From assembly GCA_964574985.1 (NCBI GenBank), contig CAZNPH010000001.1:248001-312000 (forward strand): DNA of 64,000 nucleotides, read 5' to 3'. The number at the start of each line of letters is the position of its first letter. The first letter of the stretch is position 1. Both the position numbers and the translations under genes were made by a program. Source of the DNA: CAZNPH01 sp964574985. GTDB taxonomy: Bacteria > Bacteroidota > Bacteroidia > Bacteroidales > SM23-62. The notes beneath the pieces were generated by a model. The model did no database searches and was not told where the DNA came from. It saw nothing but the letters and a program-made list of their open reading frames with translations. Shown in pieces: positions 43,304 through 51,487 of this stretch.

Positions 43304-45394
43304 CTACTTGCTGAGTATTTTGAATTCCACCCTTCTGTTTTTTTCGCGTCCTTCAGAAGTATCATTGGGTGCTATGGGCTGGGTAAAGGCGTATCCCTGG
43401 GCATCCAGTTTGTCCGGATCTATGCCTTTGCGCACCAGGTAACTGACGACCGCCTGAGCCCTCGATTTGGACAGGCGTGTATTGTACTTCAGAGATCCCA
43501 CATTGTCTGTGTGTCCGGAAATTTCAAGTTTGAGGGTTGGGTTGTTGTCCATGAATTCAAATATCTGATCCAGCTGCTTGTAAGATTCCGGCTTTAGTTC
43601 CGCCTTATTGGTTTCAAAATAAATATTCTCCAGTACAACCTTTGCCCCCACCTCAACCTTATCAAGCTGAAAATCCCTGGTGTGCCCAATATCAGTGCCG
43701 GCACCCGAGAGATCAACCATATCAAGGAAGAAAAGATAATCCCTTGCCATGATCTCAACTCCATATGATTTGTCATCCGGCAAACTGATTTTATAAAATC
43801 CGGTATCATTGGAAACCGCGGTTGCGATCACTTCCGATCTTTCCAGGTCAATAAATTCAAGCTTGGCCATGATTGGTTCATCACTTCCCGCATCGGTCAC
43901 GGTTCCTTTCAGGGTCAGGGAAGAATCCACGGCCAGGGCCACCGGCATATCAAAAAAACCCTCCCGGGAATCACCGGGGAGTCCGGAAATCAGCTTTTGT
44001 TCGGTACTCATGACCAACTCTTTCTCCGAACCGAGGAAAACAACCCGGAATATATCTTTTCCTCCGATTCCCCCCATCCGGATCGTCGAATAGTATCCAT
44101 ATTTTCCATCCCCGGTTATCGAATAAAACAGATCATGATCGGGTGTATTCATCGGATACCCGAGATTCTCAGGAGGCATCCACTCCCCTTTGTCATTCAG
44201 CACACTCCTGAAAATGTCATAACCACCCATCGAGTTATGTCCTTTTGAACTGAAATATAACTCTTTGCCACTCTCGGCAAGAAACACCCCGATCTCATCA
44301 TATGTTGTATTGATCAGGTCCCCCAGATTTTCAGGTTCACTCCACCGGCCCTTGCTGTCCATGGAAGAAACGAAAATGTCCCTTCCCCCAAAACTGTTTT
44401 TTTTGTCGGCAGAGGTAAAAAACAAAGTACGGCCCTCAGAATCAAAACAAATATCGCCTTCCCGGTCCCGGGAATTGAATCTGGCAGGCATTGAACGGGG
44501 CGATGACCATCGCCCGTCCCGGCGGGTTGAATAGTAAATATCTCCTGAATTCTTGTCTCCGATGTATATGTACAATTGATCACCTTCATTATTGATACCC
44601 ACTGCGGCTTCATTTCCCCTGGAATTTATCCTCTGGCTCAAAGGCCTGGCACCGGTCCATTCATTGTCCCTCAAATAACTGACATAAACGCTTTCATAAA
44701 ATTTGTTGTCAACCGGACTCCTCTTGGATCCCGATCGTGCAGGCCTCCTGGAGGTAAAATACATGATTGTGTCTCCAGGTCCGAAAACCGAAAAATAATC
44801 ATCGTACACAGAATTGATGGAATCACCGAGATTGGTAATGATAACCCGTATGGGATTTTCCACGAGTTTCTTGCCGTTCATGCACTGGTCGATCAGATGG
44901 TTCAGTTCCGGCAGAATCCCGGAAAGCTTCTTCGTTTTCAGGGTTTTCCTGTATGCATTGTACTCCATGATCGCTTCATCGAATTCCAGCACCTGATGGT
45001 GTGCTTTGCCCATCAGGTAATGAATGTCCTCACTGATACTCTTGTCCAGCACATATGCTTTCGTAAGGTATTCCAGGGCTTCGTACTTTTCGTCTGAAAA
45101 CAAATAGCAAACACCGGTCTTGTAATTCAGTCCGGCATTTTCCGGATTGCAGGCATGTGCCTTGAGAAAATGCTCTCTTGCAAGCCGGAAAGTACCCTTG
45201 CCCTGTTCATAATAATGTTCACCTTTTTTGATGTGGTCCCAGGCTTCCCTGAATCCTTCAAGAGAATCGGTTTTGAACTCACTTCTCCTGATCTTTACAT
45301 CCGTTTGGCCGGATACCGGTATCACGGCAAAATAACAAAGACCGGCTATTAACAGGGCAGTATTCCTTATATATTGAAAATTGATTACTGACAT
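43304..45394 (-). CDS. porE: PorE-like TPR/propeller/OmpA outer-membrane protein
   Basis: 696 residues with an N-terminal signal region (TALLIAGLCYFAVIPVSG). Domain order: TPRs (about 45-160: AWDHIKKGEHYYEQGKGTFRLAREHFLKA), a WD40/PD40-type propeller (about 190-440, repeats such as GDQLYIYIGDKNSGDIYYSTRRDGRWS, GRTLFFTSADKKNSFGGRDIF, GKELYFSSKGHNSMGGYDIF), a carboxypeptidase-regulatory domain (GTVTDAGSDEPIMAKLEF), and C-terminal OmpA (NIYFETNKAELKPESYKQLD, SGHTDNVGS, LSKSRAQAVVSYL). This order matches PorE, the peptidoglycan-linked T9SS protein of Porphyromonas; paralogues exist, so the symbol is tentative. Overlaps the TPR gene by 10 nt. Confidence 0.75.
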   Translation of the reverse strand: MSVINFQYIRNTALLIAGLCYFAVIPVSGQTDVKIRRSEFKTDSLEGFREAWDHIKKGEHYYEQGKGTFRLAREHFLKAHACNPENAGLNYKTGVCYLFSDEKYEALEYLTKAYVLDKSISEDIHYLMGKAHHQVLEFDEAIMEYNAYRKTLKTKKLSGILPELNHLIDQCMNGKKLVENPIRVIITNLGDSINSVYDDYFSVFGPGDTIMYFTSRRPARSGSKRSPVDNKFYESVYVSYLRDNEWTGARPLSQRINSRGNEAAVGINNEGDQLYIYIGDKNSGDIYYSTRRDGRWSSPRSMPARFNSRDREGDICFDSEGRTLFFTSADKKNSFGGRDIFVSSMDSKGRWSEPENLGDLINTTYDEIGVFLAESGKELYFSSKGHNSMGGYDIFRSVLNDKGEWMPPENLGYPMNTPDHDLFYSITGDGKYGYYSTIRMGGIGGKDIFRVVFLGSEKELVMSTEQKLISGLPGDSREGFFDMPVALAVDSSLTLKGTVTDAGSDEPIMAKLEFIDLERSEVIATAVSNDTGFYKISLPDDKSYGVEIMARDYLFFLDMVDLSGAGTDIGHTRDFQLDKVEVGAKVVLENIYFETNKAELKPESYKQLDQIFEFMDNNPTLKLEISGHTDNVGSLKYNTRLSKSRAQAVVSYLVRKGIDPDKLDAQGYAFTQPIAPNDTSEGREKNRRVEFKILSK

Positions 45395-46449
45395 TCCTTT
45401 AAATATTTTGTTGCTTCATCTGTTCCGTATTTCTCTGCCAGTTTCCAGTCGGCGCAAGCTCCGTCCAGATCACCGGTCAATTCTTTGACCAATCCCCGGT
45501 TCAGGTAACCCTCCCCGTATTCCTCGTTGATCTCCAGTGCTTTGTTGATGGAATTCACTCCTTCTTCAAGCTCATTCAGCTTGGTCAGGGCACTTCCCCG
45601 GTTGTTTAATGCATAAATATATTGCGGACAGATAGACAGGGCTTCATTGAAATCTTCCAGCGCTCCCTCGAAATCTCCCAGCCGGAATTTTGCGGCTCCC
45701 CGGTTGTTGTACGCGATATGAAACTCAGGATCGAGCTGAATCGCAACTGTATAATCTTCAACGGCTCCTTCAAAATCTCCCAAAAGCTTTTTGACATCAC
45801 CCATATTGTTGTAGGCCACAATAAAATCGGGTTTGTAATTTACCGCCTCCCGGTAATCATACAGGGCGCCCTGATGATCACCGATCATTTGTTTCGCCAC
45901 ACCCCGGTCATGGAATGCTTCGGCATAGGTCTGATTTTTTTCAATCGCCCTTGTAAAATCAAGAATGGCGCCTTTCAGATCACGGGTGTTCAATTTATAC
46001 AAACCACGGTAATAATATACGTAATCATTGTCAAATCCCAGCTCAACCGCATGGTTGAAATCTTCCATCACCCGCAGATCAGAATCTTTATCCAGACTTG
46101 AATAACCCCGGTAAAAATATGCCGGGGCCAACCGGTCATTGTGATCTATGGCCCGGTTGAAATCCGTGATGGCCTGTTCCGTTTCTCCTGCTATAAGTGA
46201 TAACCTGCCCCGCTGCAGATAGGCCTGGCCAAAATCCGGATCGATCTTCAGGGACCCGTTTAACAGTTCCCCGGCAGCCATATAATCGCCTGAACGGATG
46301 TTCCGGACTGCTTTGTTGTACATCAACCGTGCTTTTATTTCCTCCTTCCGGGTGACTTTCTGGGGCACCCGGCTCAATCTCTCCTGGGAAAAAACATTGA
46401 TTGCGGAAAAAGAAAAAACCAGGACCAGGATGAAAAACGATCGTATCAT
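45385..46449 (-). CDS. Exported TPR protein upstream of the PorE-like gene
   Basis: 354 residues; signal peptide FFILVLVFSFSAINVFSQ. About eight TPRs follow: EQAITDFNRAIDHNDRLAPAYFYRGYSSL, YAEAFHDRGVAKQMIGDHQGALYDYREAVNYKPDF, LGDFEGAVEDYTVAIQLDPEFHIAYNNRGAAKF. Ends in a YLKECQ tail overlapping the next start by 10 nt, so it is translationally coupled with the PorE-like gene and probably assists the same envelope assembly. Confidence 0.85.
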   Translation of the reverse strand: MIRSFFILVLVFSFSAINVFSQERLSRVPQKVTRKEEIKARLMYNKAVRNIRSGDYMAAGELLNGSLKIDPDFGQAYLQRGRLSLIAGETEQAITDFNRAIDHNDRLAPAYFYRGYSSLDKDSDLRVMEDFNHAVELGFDNDYVYYYRGLYKLNTRDLKGAILDFTRAIEKNQTYAEAFHDRGVAKQMIGDHQGALYDYREAVNYKPDFIVAYNNMGDVKKLLGDFEGAVEDYTVAIQLDPEFHIAYNNRGAAKFRLGDFEGALEDFNEALSICPQYIYALNNRGSALTKLNELEEGVNSINKALEINEEYGEGYLNRGLVKELTGDLDGACADWKLAEKYGTDEATKYLKECQ

Positions 46450-46646
46450 TCGGTTCTGAATTTGAATTCAAACGGACCGATCCGCAACAAAACATAACCT
46501 GCGGAAAAGATCCGAATTTGTTAACGAATTTAAACTTTTTCAACAGAAAAACTGAAAAAAAAATTATATTTCGCTAAATTTACGGAAAGCAGGCAGTCTG
46601 TTCATGCTTATCCATAGGATAACCAACAAACCGGTACCATATTATT

Positions 46647-46988
46647 ATGCAGACGAATTTACGTTATCTCGAAGATATGTGCGAGGGAAGTCCCAAACTC
46701 ATAAAAGAAATGATCGGCATTTTTTCCAACCAGGTGGATGAATACAATCATGATTTTGATCTGTTGCTGGAAAGCAAGGACTGGGAGCAATTAAGCCGGT
46801 TGGCACATAAAGCAAAATCATCGGTGGCTATCGTGGGAATGGAAGAATTGGCAAATAAATTAAAGGATCTTGAATTGCTTGCCAGGAAGAAAAAAAGAAC
46901 GGAACAATATCAGAAAATCATCAATGAATTCAGGAAAGACACCAAAGAAGCCATAAATGAACTGAATGATTATCTCAAAGGTTTGTAG
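46647..46988 (+). CDS. Histidine phosphotransfer (Hpt) domain protein
   Basis: 113 residues, a stand-alone four-helix Hpt domain. The phospho-accepting His is H54 in LSRLAHKAKSSVAIVGMEEL; the companion helix LANKLKDLELLARKK follows. No kinase or response regulator is adjacent, so it is an orphan relay protein. It is followed 19 nt later by a STAS gene, suggesting a shared operon. Confidence 0.9.
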   Translation: MQTNLRYLEDMCEGSPKLIKEMIGIFSNQVDEYNHDFDLLLESKDWEQLSRLAHKAKSSVAIVGMEELANKLKDLELLARKKKRTEQYQKIINEFRKDTKEAINELNDYLKGL

Positions 46989-47007
46989 AAATGTTAAAAA
47001 TCTGAAT

Positions 47008-47346
47008 ATGCTTAAAACCAAACAAATAAACGATGTTCTTGTGGTCCGTTTTGACAACGTGAACCGGTTCAATGCCCTGATCACCGAACCAGTAAAGGAA
47101 AAAATGAAAAGTTTTTATAACAAACCCAATGTAAAACTGGTACTTGATCTGGAAGACATTGATTTCATTGACAGTTCAGGTTTCGGAGTATTTCTCTCCA
47201 TCATGAAAACTGCCAATAACAATTACGGACATTTCAAGATCTGCAACATTGCACCGGAGGTTATGGAATTATTCAAGCTCCTTCAATTGCACAATGTTTT
47301 TGAGATCTACAACAATCTCGACGATTGCCTGAAAAGCTTTAAATAA
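47008..47346 (+). CDS. STAS-domain anti-sigma factor antagonist-like protein
   Basis: 112 residues from ATG 47008. STAS pattern VKLVLDLEDIDFIDSSGFGVFLSIMK, with the phosphorylatable Ser in the DSSG motif (residues 55-58), then FKICNIAPEVMELFKLLQLHNVFEIYNN. Phosphorylation of the Ser by a GHKL-type kinase normally toggles partner binding. The Hpt gene lies just upstream; a candidate kinase (SiaB-like) lies 10 kb away. Its stop abuts the clpB stop on the other strand with no gap. Confidence 0.9.
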   Translation: MLKTKQINDVLVVRFDNVNRFNALITEPVKEKMKSFYNKPNVKLVLDLEDIDFIDSSGFGVFLSIMKTANNNYGHFKICNIAPEVMELFKLLQLHNVFEIYNNLDDCLKSFK

Positions 47347-49941
47347 TTAGTCTTTATTCTTAAAAACCAATCCGTTCCCATCAAAGTCCACAAGTATGCC
47401 CTGATCCCTGGTCACCTCACCTTCCAGGATCTTTTTGGATAATTCATTCAGTATGTTCTTCTGTATTAATCTTTTAACCGGACGGGCACCGTACTGTGGA
47501 TCAAATCCCCTTTCTGAGATCCAGTTCACAGCCGCATCGGTCAGCTCCATGGTTACATTGTCCTTCTTCAGCATTTTCTGAACGGTTCCGGCCTGCAAAC
47601 TGACAATTTCACGCACCTGATCCATGGTAAGCGTCCTGAACATGATGATCTCATCGATCCTGTTCAGAAATTCGGGCCGTATGGCTTTCCGGAGTTCGTT
47701 AAACACCATTTTTCTGGTCTGTTCATAGTTTTCCTCCCGGTTGTTTTTACCGGTTTTTTCCATCATATCCTGAATGATATGAGAACCAACATTACTGGTC
47801 ATGATGATCAGGGTGTTTGTAAAGTTTACGGTCCGCCCCTTATTATCGGTGAGCCTCCCGTCATCCAAAACCTGCAGGAGAATATTGAATACATCCTGGT
47901 GTGCTTTTTCAATCTCATCGAGGAGAATGACCGAATAGGGCTTTCGCCTTACACTTTCTGTGAGTTGCCCACCTTCATCATAACCGACATATCCGGGTGG
48001 TGCACCAATCAGCCTGGAAACCGAATGCCTTTCCTGGTATTCCGACATGTCGATCCGGGTCATCAGGTTCTCATCATCAAAAAGAAACCCGGCAAGAGCT
48101 TTGGCAAGTTCGGTTTTTCCCACGCCTGTTGACCCGAGAAAAATAAATGAGCCGATGGGACGTTCTGCATCCTGCAATCCCGCTCTGCTTCTGCGCACAG
48201 CATCTGCAACCGCCTGAATGGCTTCATCCTGTCCGATGACCCTTTTATGCAATTCATTCTCAAGGTTCAACAGTTTTTCCCTTTCGCTCTGAAGCATTCT
48301 GTTTACCGGAACACCTGTCCATCTGCTGACAATCTCGGCAATGTCTTCATCATCAACCTCTTCCTTGATTAACGGGTGTTCGTTTTGTACCTCCTGTAAT
48401 TCTTTCTGCAAGGCGATGATTTTGTCTTCGGCAGCACGGATTTTCCCATAGCGCAACTCAGCGACCTTTCCATAATCACCATGGTTTTCAGCCCTTTCTG
48501 CTTCCAGTTTAAATTCCTCGATCAAGGCTTTGTTTTTCTGTATACTGTCAATGATGTTCCGTTCGGACTCCCATCTGGCTCTCAGTTCATTCCGGTCCTC
48601 CGTCATATCTGCGATCCTTGCACTTACTTCATCCACTTTCCTTTTGTTTCCATCCCGCTTAATGGCCTCCCTTTCAATTTCCAGCTGTTTAATCTCACGT
48701 TCGATCTCATCGATCTCCTGGGGCAGGGAATTCATTTCCAGGCGTAATTTCGAAGCCGCCTCATCGATCAGGTCAATGGCCTTATCGGGCAAATGCCTTT
48801 CCGTAATATATCTTTGTGAAAGCTCTGCTGCAGCAATGATCGCCTCATCCTTTATTCTCACCTTATGATGGGATTCATATCTTTCCTTCAATCCCCGGAG
48901 TATGGATATGGTACCCCCGACATCGGGTTCGTTTACCATGACAATCTGGAACCTTCTTTCAAGTGCTTTGTCCTGTTCAAAGTATTTCTGATATTCATTC
49001 AATGTGGTTGCACCAATCGCTCTCAACTCCCCTCGGGCAAGTGCAGGTTTCAGAATATTGGCAGCGTCCATTGCTCCCTCGGTTTTACCTGCTCCGACCA
49101 GTGTATGTATCTCATCTATGAACAGGATAATATCCCCCTCCGAAGAGACCACTTCCCTGACCACCGCTTTCAGTCTTTCTTCAAATTCTCCTTTATACTT
49201 TGCTCCTGCAATCAATGCACCGATATCCAGTGAAAAAACACGCTTGTTTTTCAGATTCTCAGGCACATCCCCCTTCACGATTCTCTGTGCGAGCCCTTCA
49301 GCGATGGCCGTTTTTCCGACCCCCGCATCTCCGATAAGGACAGGATTGTTCTTTGTCCTTCGGGAAAGGATTTGTAACAACCTCCTGATCTCATGATCCC
49401 TGCCGATCACCGGATCGAGCCGGGCCGTCCTGGCCATTTCGTTCAAATCAATGGCAAAACGGTTCAAGGCATTGTAGGTATCTTCCGCTGTCGGGCTGTC
49501 TACTTTGCTTCCCTTCCTTAATTCCTGGATGGCATTATTCAGATCGCTTTCATTGATGCCATTGTCTTTCATCAACTGCGAGACGGAATCACCGGATGAC
49601 AGGATTCCAAGCAGAATATGTTCAACAGATACAAATTCATCACCAATATTCCCGGCAACCGACCGGGCTTTCTGCAATACTTTTCCGGAGTATCCGCTAA
49701 GATATTGTTCACCGCCGGTAACCTTTGGATAAGATTCAACGATCTTGTCCAGAGCCTGCCTGAAAACAGTCAGGTTGACTCCAATCTTTTGAAAGATAAA
49801 AGAAACTATATTGTCAGATACATGAAATACTCCCTTCAGCAAATGACCCGGTTCCACAGCCTGGTGCTGATAACCGGCAGCAATGGAAAAAGATTGCTGA
49901 ACAGCCTCCTGGGCTTTTATGGTTAAATTATTAGAATCCAT
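47347..49941 (-). CDS. clpB: ATP-dependent chaperone ClpB
   Basis: Hsp100 disaggregase working with DnaK. 864 residues: N domain (1-145), NBD1 with GDAGVGKTAIAEGLAQ and VLFIDEIHTLVGAG-type IILFIDEIHTLVGAG, coiled-coil middle domain (about 410-520, EREIKQLEIEREAIKRDG), NBD2 with GSTGVGKTELAKALAGFLF, GAPPGYVGYDEGGQLTE and RFLNRIDEII-type PEFLNRIDEII. Arginine fingers are present. A -7-like TATATTTG lies 56 nt upstream of the ATG. Confidence 0.97.
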   Translation of the reverse strand: MDSNNLTIKAQEAVQQSFSIAAGYQHQAVEPGHLLKGVFHVSDNIVSFIFQKIGVNLTVFRQALDKIVESYPKVTGGEQYLSGYSGKVLQKARSVAGNIGDEFVSVEHILLGILSSGDSVSQLMKDNGINESDLNNAIQELRKGSKVDSPTAEDTYNALNRFAIDLNEMARTARLDPVIGRDHEIRRLLQILSRRTKNNPVLIGDAGVGKTAIAEGLAQRIVKGDVPENLKNKRVFSLDIGALIAGAKYKGEFEERLKAVVREVVSSEGDIILFIDEIHTLVGAGKTEGAMDAANILKPALARGELRAIGATTLNEYQKYFEQDKALERRFQIVMVNEPDVGGTISILRGLKERYESHHKVRIKDEAIIAAAELSQRYITERHLPDKAIDLIDEAASKLRLEMNSLPQEIDEIEREIKQLEIEREAIKRDGNKRKVDEVSARIADMTEDRNELRARWESERNIIDSIQKNKALIEEFKLEAERAENHGDYGKVAELRYGKIRAAEDKIIALQKELQEVQNEHPLIKEEVDDEDIAEIVSRWTGVPVNRMLQSEREKLLNLENELHKRVIGQDEAIQAVADAVRRSRAGLQDAERPIGSFIFLGSTGVGKTELAKALAGFLFDDENLMTRIDMSEYQERHSVSRLIGAPPGYVGYDEGGQLTESVRRKPYSVILLDEIEKAHQDVFNILLQVLDDGRLTDNKGRTVNFTNTLIIMTSNVGSHIIQDMMEKTGKNNREENYEQTRKMVFNELRKAIRPEFLNRIDEIIMFRTLTMDQVREIVSLQAGTVQKMLKKDNVTMELTDAAVNWISERGFDPQYGARPVKRLIQKNILNELSKKILEGEVTRDQGILVDFDGNGLVFKNKD

Positions 49942-49996
49942 TTTTTTCCTTTTTCAACTACTATAAAATGCACCGGGTTCCCTTCAAATGACCTGC

Positions 49997-50004
49997 CAAA
50001 TATA
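49997..50004 (-). promoter_or_regulatory. Possible -7 element of clpB
   Basis: TATATTTG on the minus strand, exact to TAnnTTTG and 56 nt before the clpB ATG; no convincing -33 partner was found. No HrcA-type inverted repeat was noticed in the 232-nt gap. Confidence 0.32.
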
Positions 50005-50173
50005 AAAATCACCAGAATGTTGACTTTATGTCACTCATTTTCAAAAACATAACGTCATAATGTCAGGTCAGTACAAAGAGGACTGTAAATCAACTTTTGG
50101 CACAGAACATGAAGCAACTTTTTTATGAACAAAAACTTTTAGTTATTGTCATAGGTTTAGGTTACGGTTAATT

Positions 50174-51457
50174 ATGCATTTGTTTAAAAACAAAATATTA
50201 TTCATTGGCAAACTGATGGGTATTTTCATGATAATTACCATTGCATCAAAGGCACAGGTCAGCGAAACTACCCGCAGCCAACTGGGAGATGAACTAAAAT
50301 TTACCCATCCCAATCAGCGAAGCATGACCCTGGAGGTCGAACTTTACAATAACCTGATTATTATACCGGTACAGATCAACAATTCGGATACGCTTCGTTT
50401 CATTCTTGATTCGGGCATGAACACATCCATTGTTACCAGTCTGCCTCCCGAAGAAGAGATCAGTATGTTGTATGCAAGGAATGTGACCTTGCGCGGACTT
50501 GGCACGGGTGATCCCCTGACCGCAATTCATTCCTACGGTAACAAAGTGGATATCGGTGACATCACCGGCATCAACCAGGATTTTTACCTCCTGGTGGAAG
50601 ACTACTTTGAATTGTCAAAAAAGCTCGGTCGCCAGATCCATGGGGTCATGAGCATGAACGTGTTCAACAATTTCATTGTTGAGATCGATTATGACCGGGA
50701 AAAATTGACCTTTTACGATCCATTGTTCTACAAAAGCAAAATCCGGCGCAGGGATGCAGTCGTCCCCATCATCTATCACGATACAAAACCTTATATCAGG
50801 GTATATCTTCAGCAGGAGAACAATGAAGTCGTTCCGGCCAAGGTACTGCTGGATACAGGGGCTTCCAGTGCTATTTGGCTTGATATCGTATCCATCCCCG
50901 AACTGGAAAAACCCCAACCTCTAAAAGACGCTTATCTGGGGTTCGGACTGAGCGGGGAACTTCACGGAAAGATCGGACGGGTGGATAAATTGATCATCGG
51001 AAAATTTGAATTGAAAAACCCCGTCGTTTCCCTCCCCGATTCAACATCCATTGTAAATGCCATGGGCATTGACGAGAGGAACGGAAGCATCGGGGGAGAG
51101 ATCCTGGCCAGATTCGACATTGTAATCGATCATCAGGAAGAAAGACTCATCATCAGGAAAAACTCCAATTTTCGTAAAAAGTTCAGTTACAACATGAGCG
51201 GGATTGAAATTTTGGCACCGATTCCCGGACTCAGGTATTATGAAGTTGCATCCGTCAGGAAGAACTCCCCGGGCGATGAAGCCGGGGTCAGGGCCGGAGA
51301 TGAGATCATCTCCATTAACAATACAAAGGCCACCCGGCTTGAACTGAGTGATATCTATGAAATATTCCAGCGAAGGGACGGAAAGAGAATCAAGCTGATC
51401 ATCAGGCGGAACGGCGTCAAATACACCAAAATATTTCGCCTCGAGAAATACATCTGA
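50174..51457 (+). CDS. Exported retropepsin-like aspartyl protease with PDZ domain
   Basis: 427 residues, signal peptide FIGKLMGIFMIITIASKAQ. Two aspartyl-protease halves are seen, each with a D[ST]G motif: FILDSGMNTSIVTSL (about residue 80) and VLLDTGASSAIWLDI (about 230), with hydrophobic-hydrophobic-Gly partners (IHGVMSMNVF, SIGGEILARFDI). A PDZ domain occupies about 350-425 (YYEVASVRKNSPGDEAGVRAGDEIISINNTKA). Most bacterial retropepsins carry one lobe and dimerise; this one looks like a fused two-lobe enzyme. Located in the periplasm or surface. Substrate unknown. Confidence 0.82.
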   Translation: MHLFKNKILFIGKLMGIFMIITIASKAQVSETTRSQLGDELKFTHPNQRSMTLEVELYNNLIIIPVQINNSDTLRFILDSGMNTSIVTSLPPEEEISMLYARNVTLRGLGTGDPLTAIHSYGNKVDIGDITGINQDFYLLVEDYFELSKKLGRQIHGVMSMNVFNNFIVEIDYDREKLTFYDPLFYKSKIRRRDAVVPIIYHDTKPYIRVYLQQENNEVVPAKVLLDTGASSAIWLDIVSIPELEKPQPLKDAYLGFGLSGELHGKIGRVDKLIIGKFELKNPVVSLPDSTSIVNAMGIDERNGSIGGEILARFDIVIDHQEERLIIRKNSNFRKKFSYNMSGIEILAPIPGLRYYEVASVRKNSPGDEAGVRAGDEIISINNTKATRLELSDIYEIFQRRDGKRIKLIIRRNGVKYTKIFRLEKYI

Positions 51458-51462
51458 ACATA

Positions 51463-51479
51463 CCGGTTACGGTTACCGG
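51463..51479. terminator. Weak bidirectional hairpin between convergent genes
   Basis: CCGGT and ACCGG flank a 7-nt loop between the stops of the aspartyl protease gene (51457) and the S9 peptidase gene (51488). There is no long T-run on either strand, so it is only a candidate terminator. Confidence 0.3.
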
Positions 51480-51487
51480 GTCCCATT

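Noticed and set aside
43291..43365. Upstream extension of gcvT
   Set aside because: It overlaps the PorE-like gene's 3' end, and ATG 43290 (MRRTALYEIY) gives the standard start.
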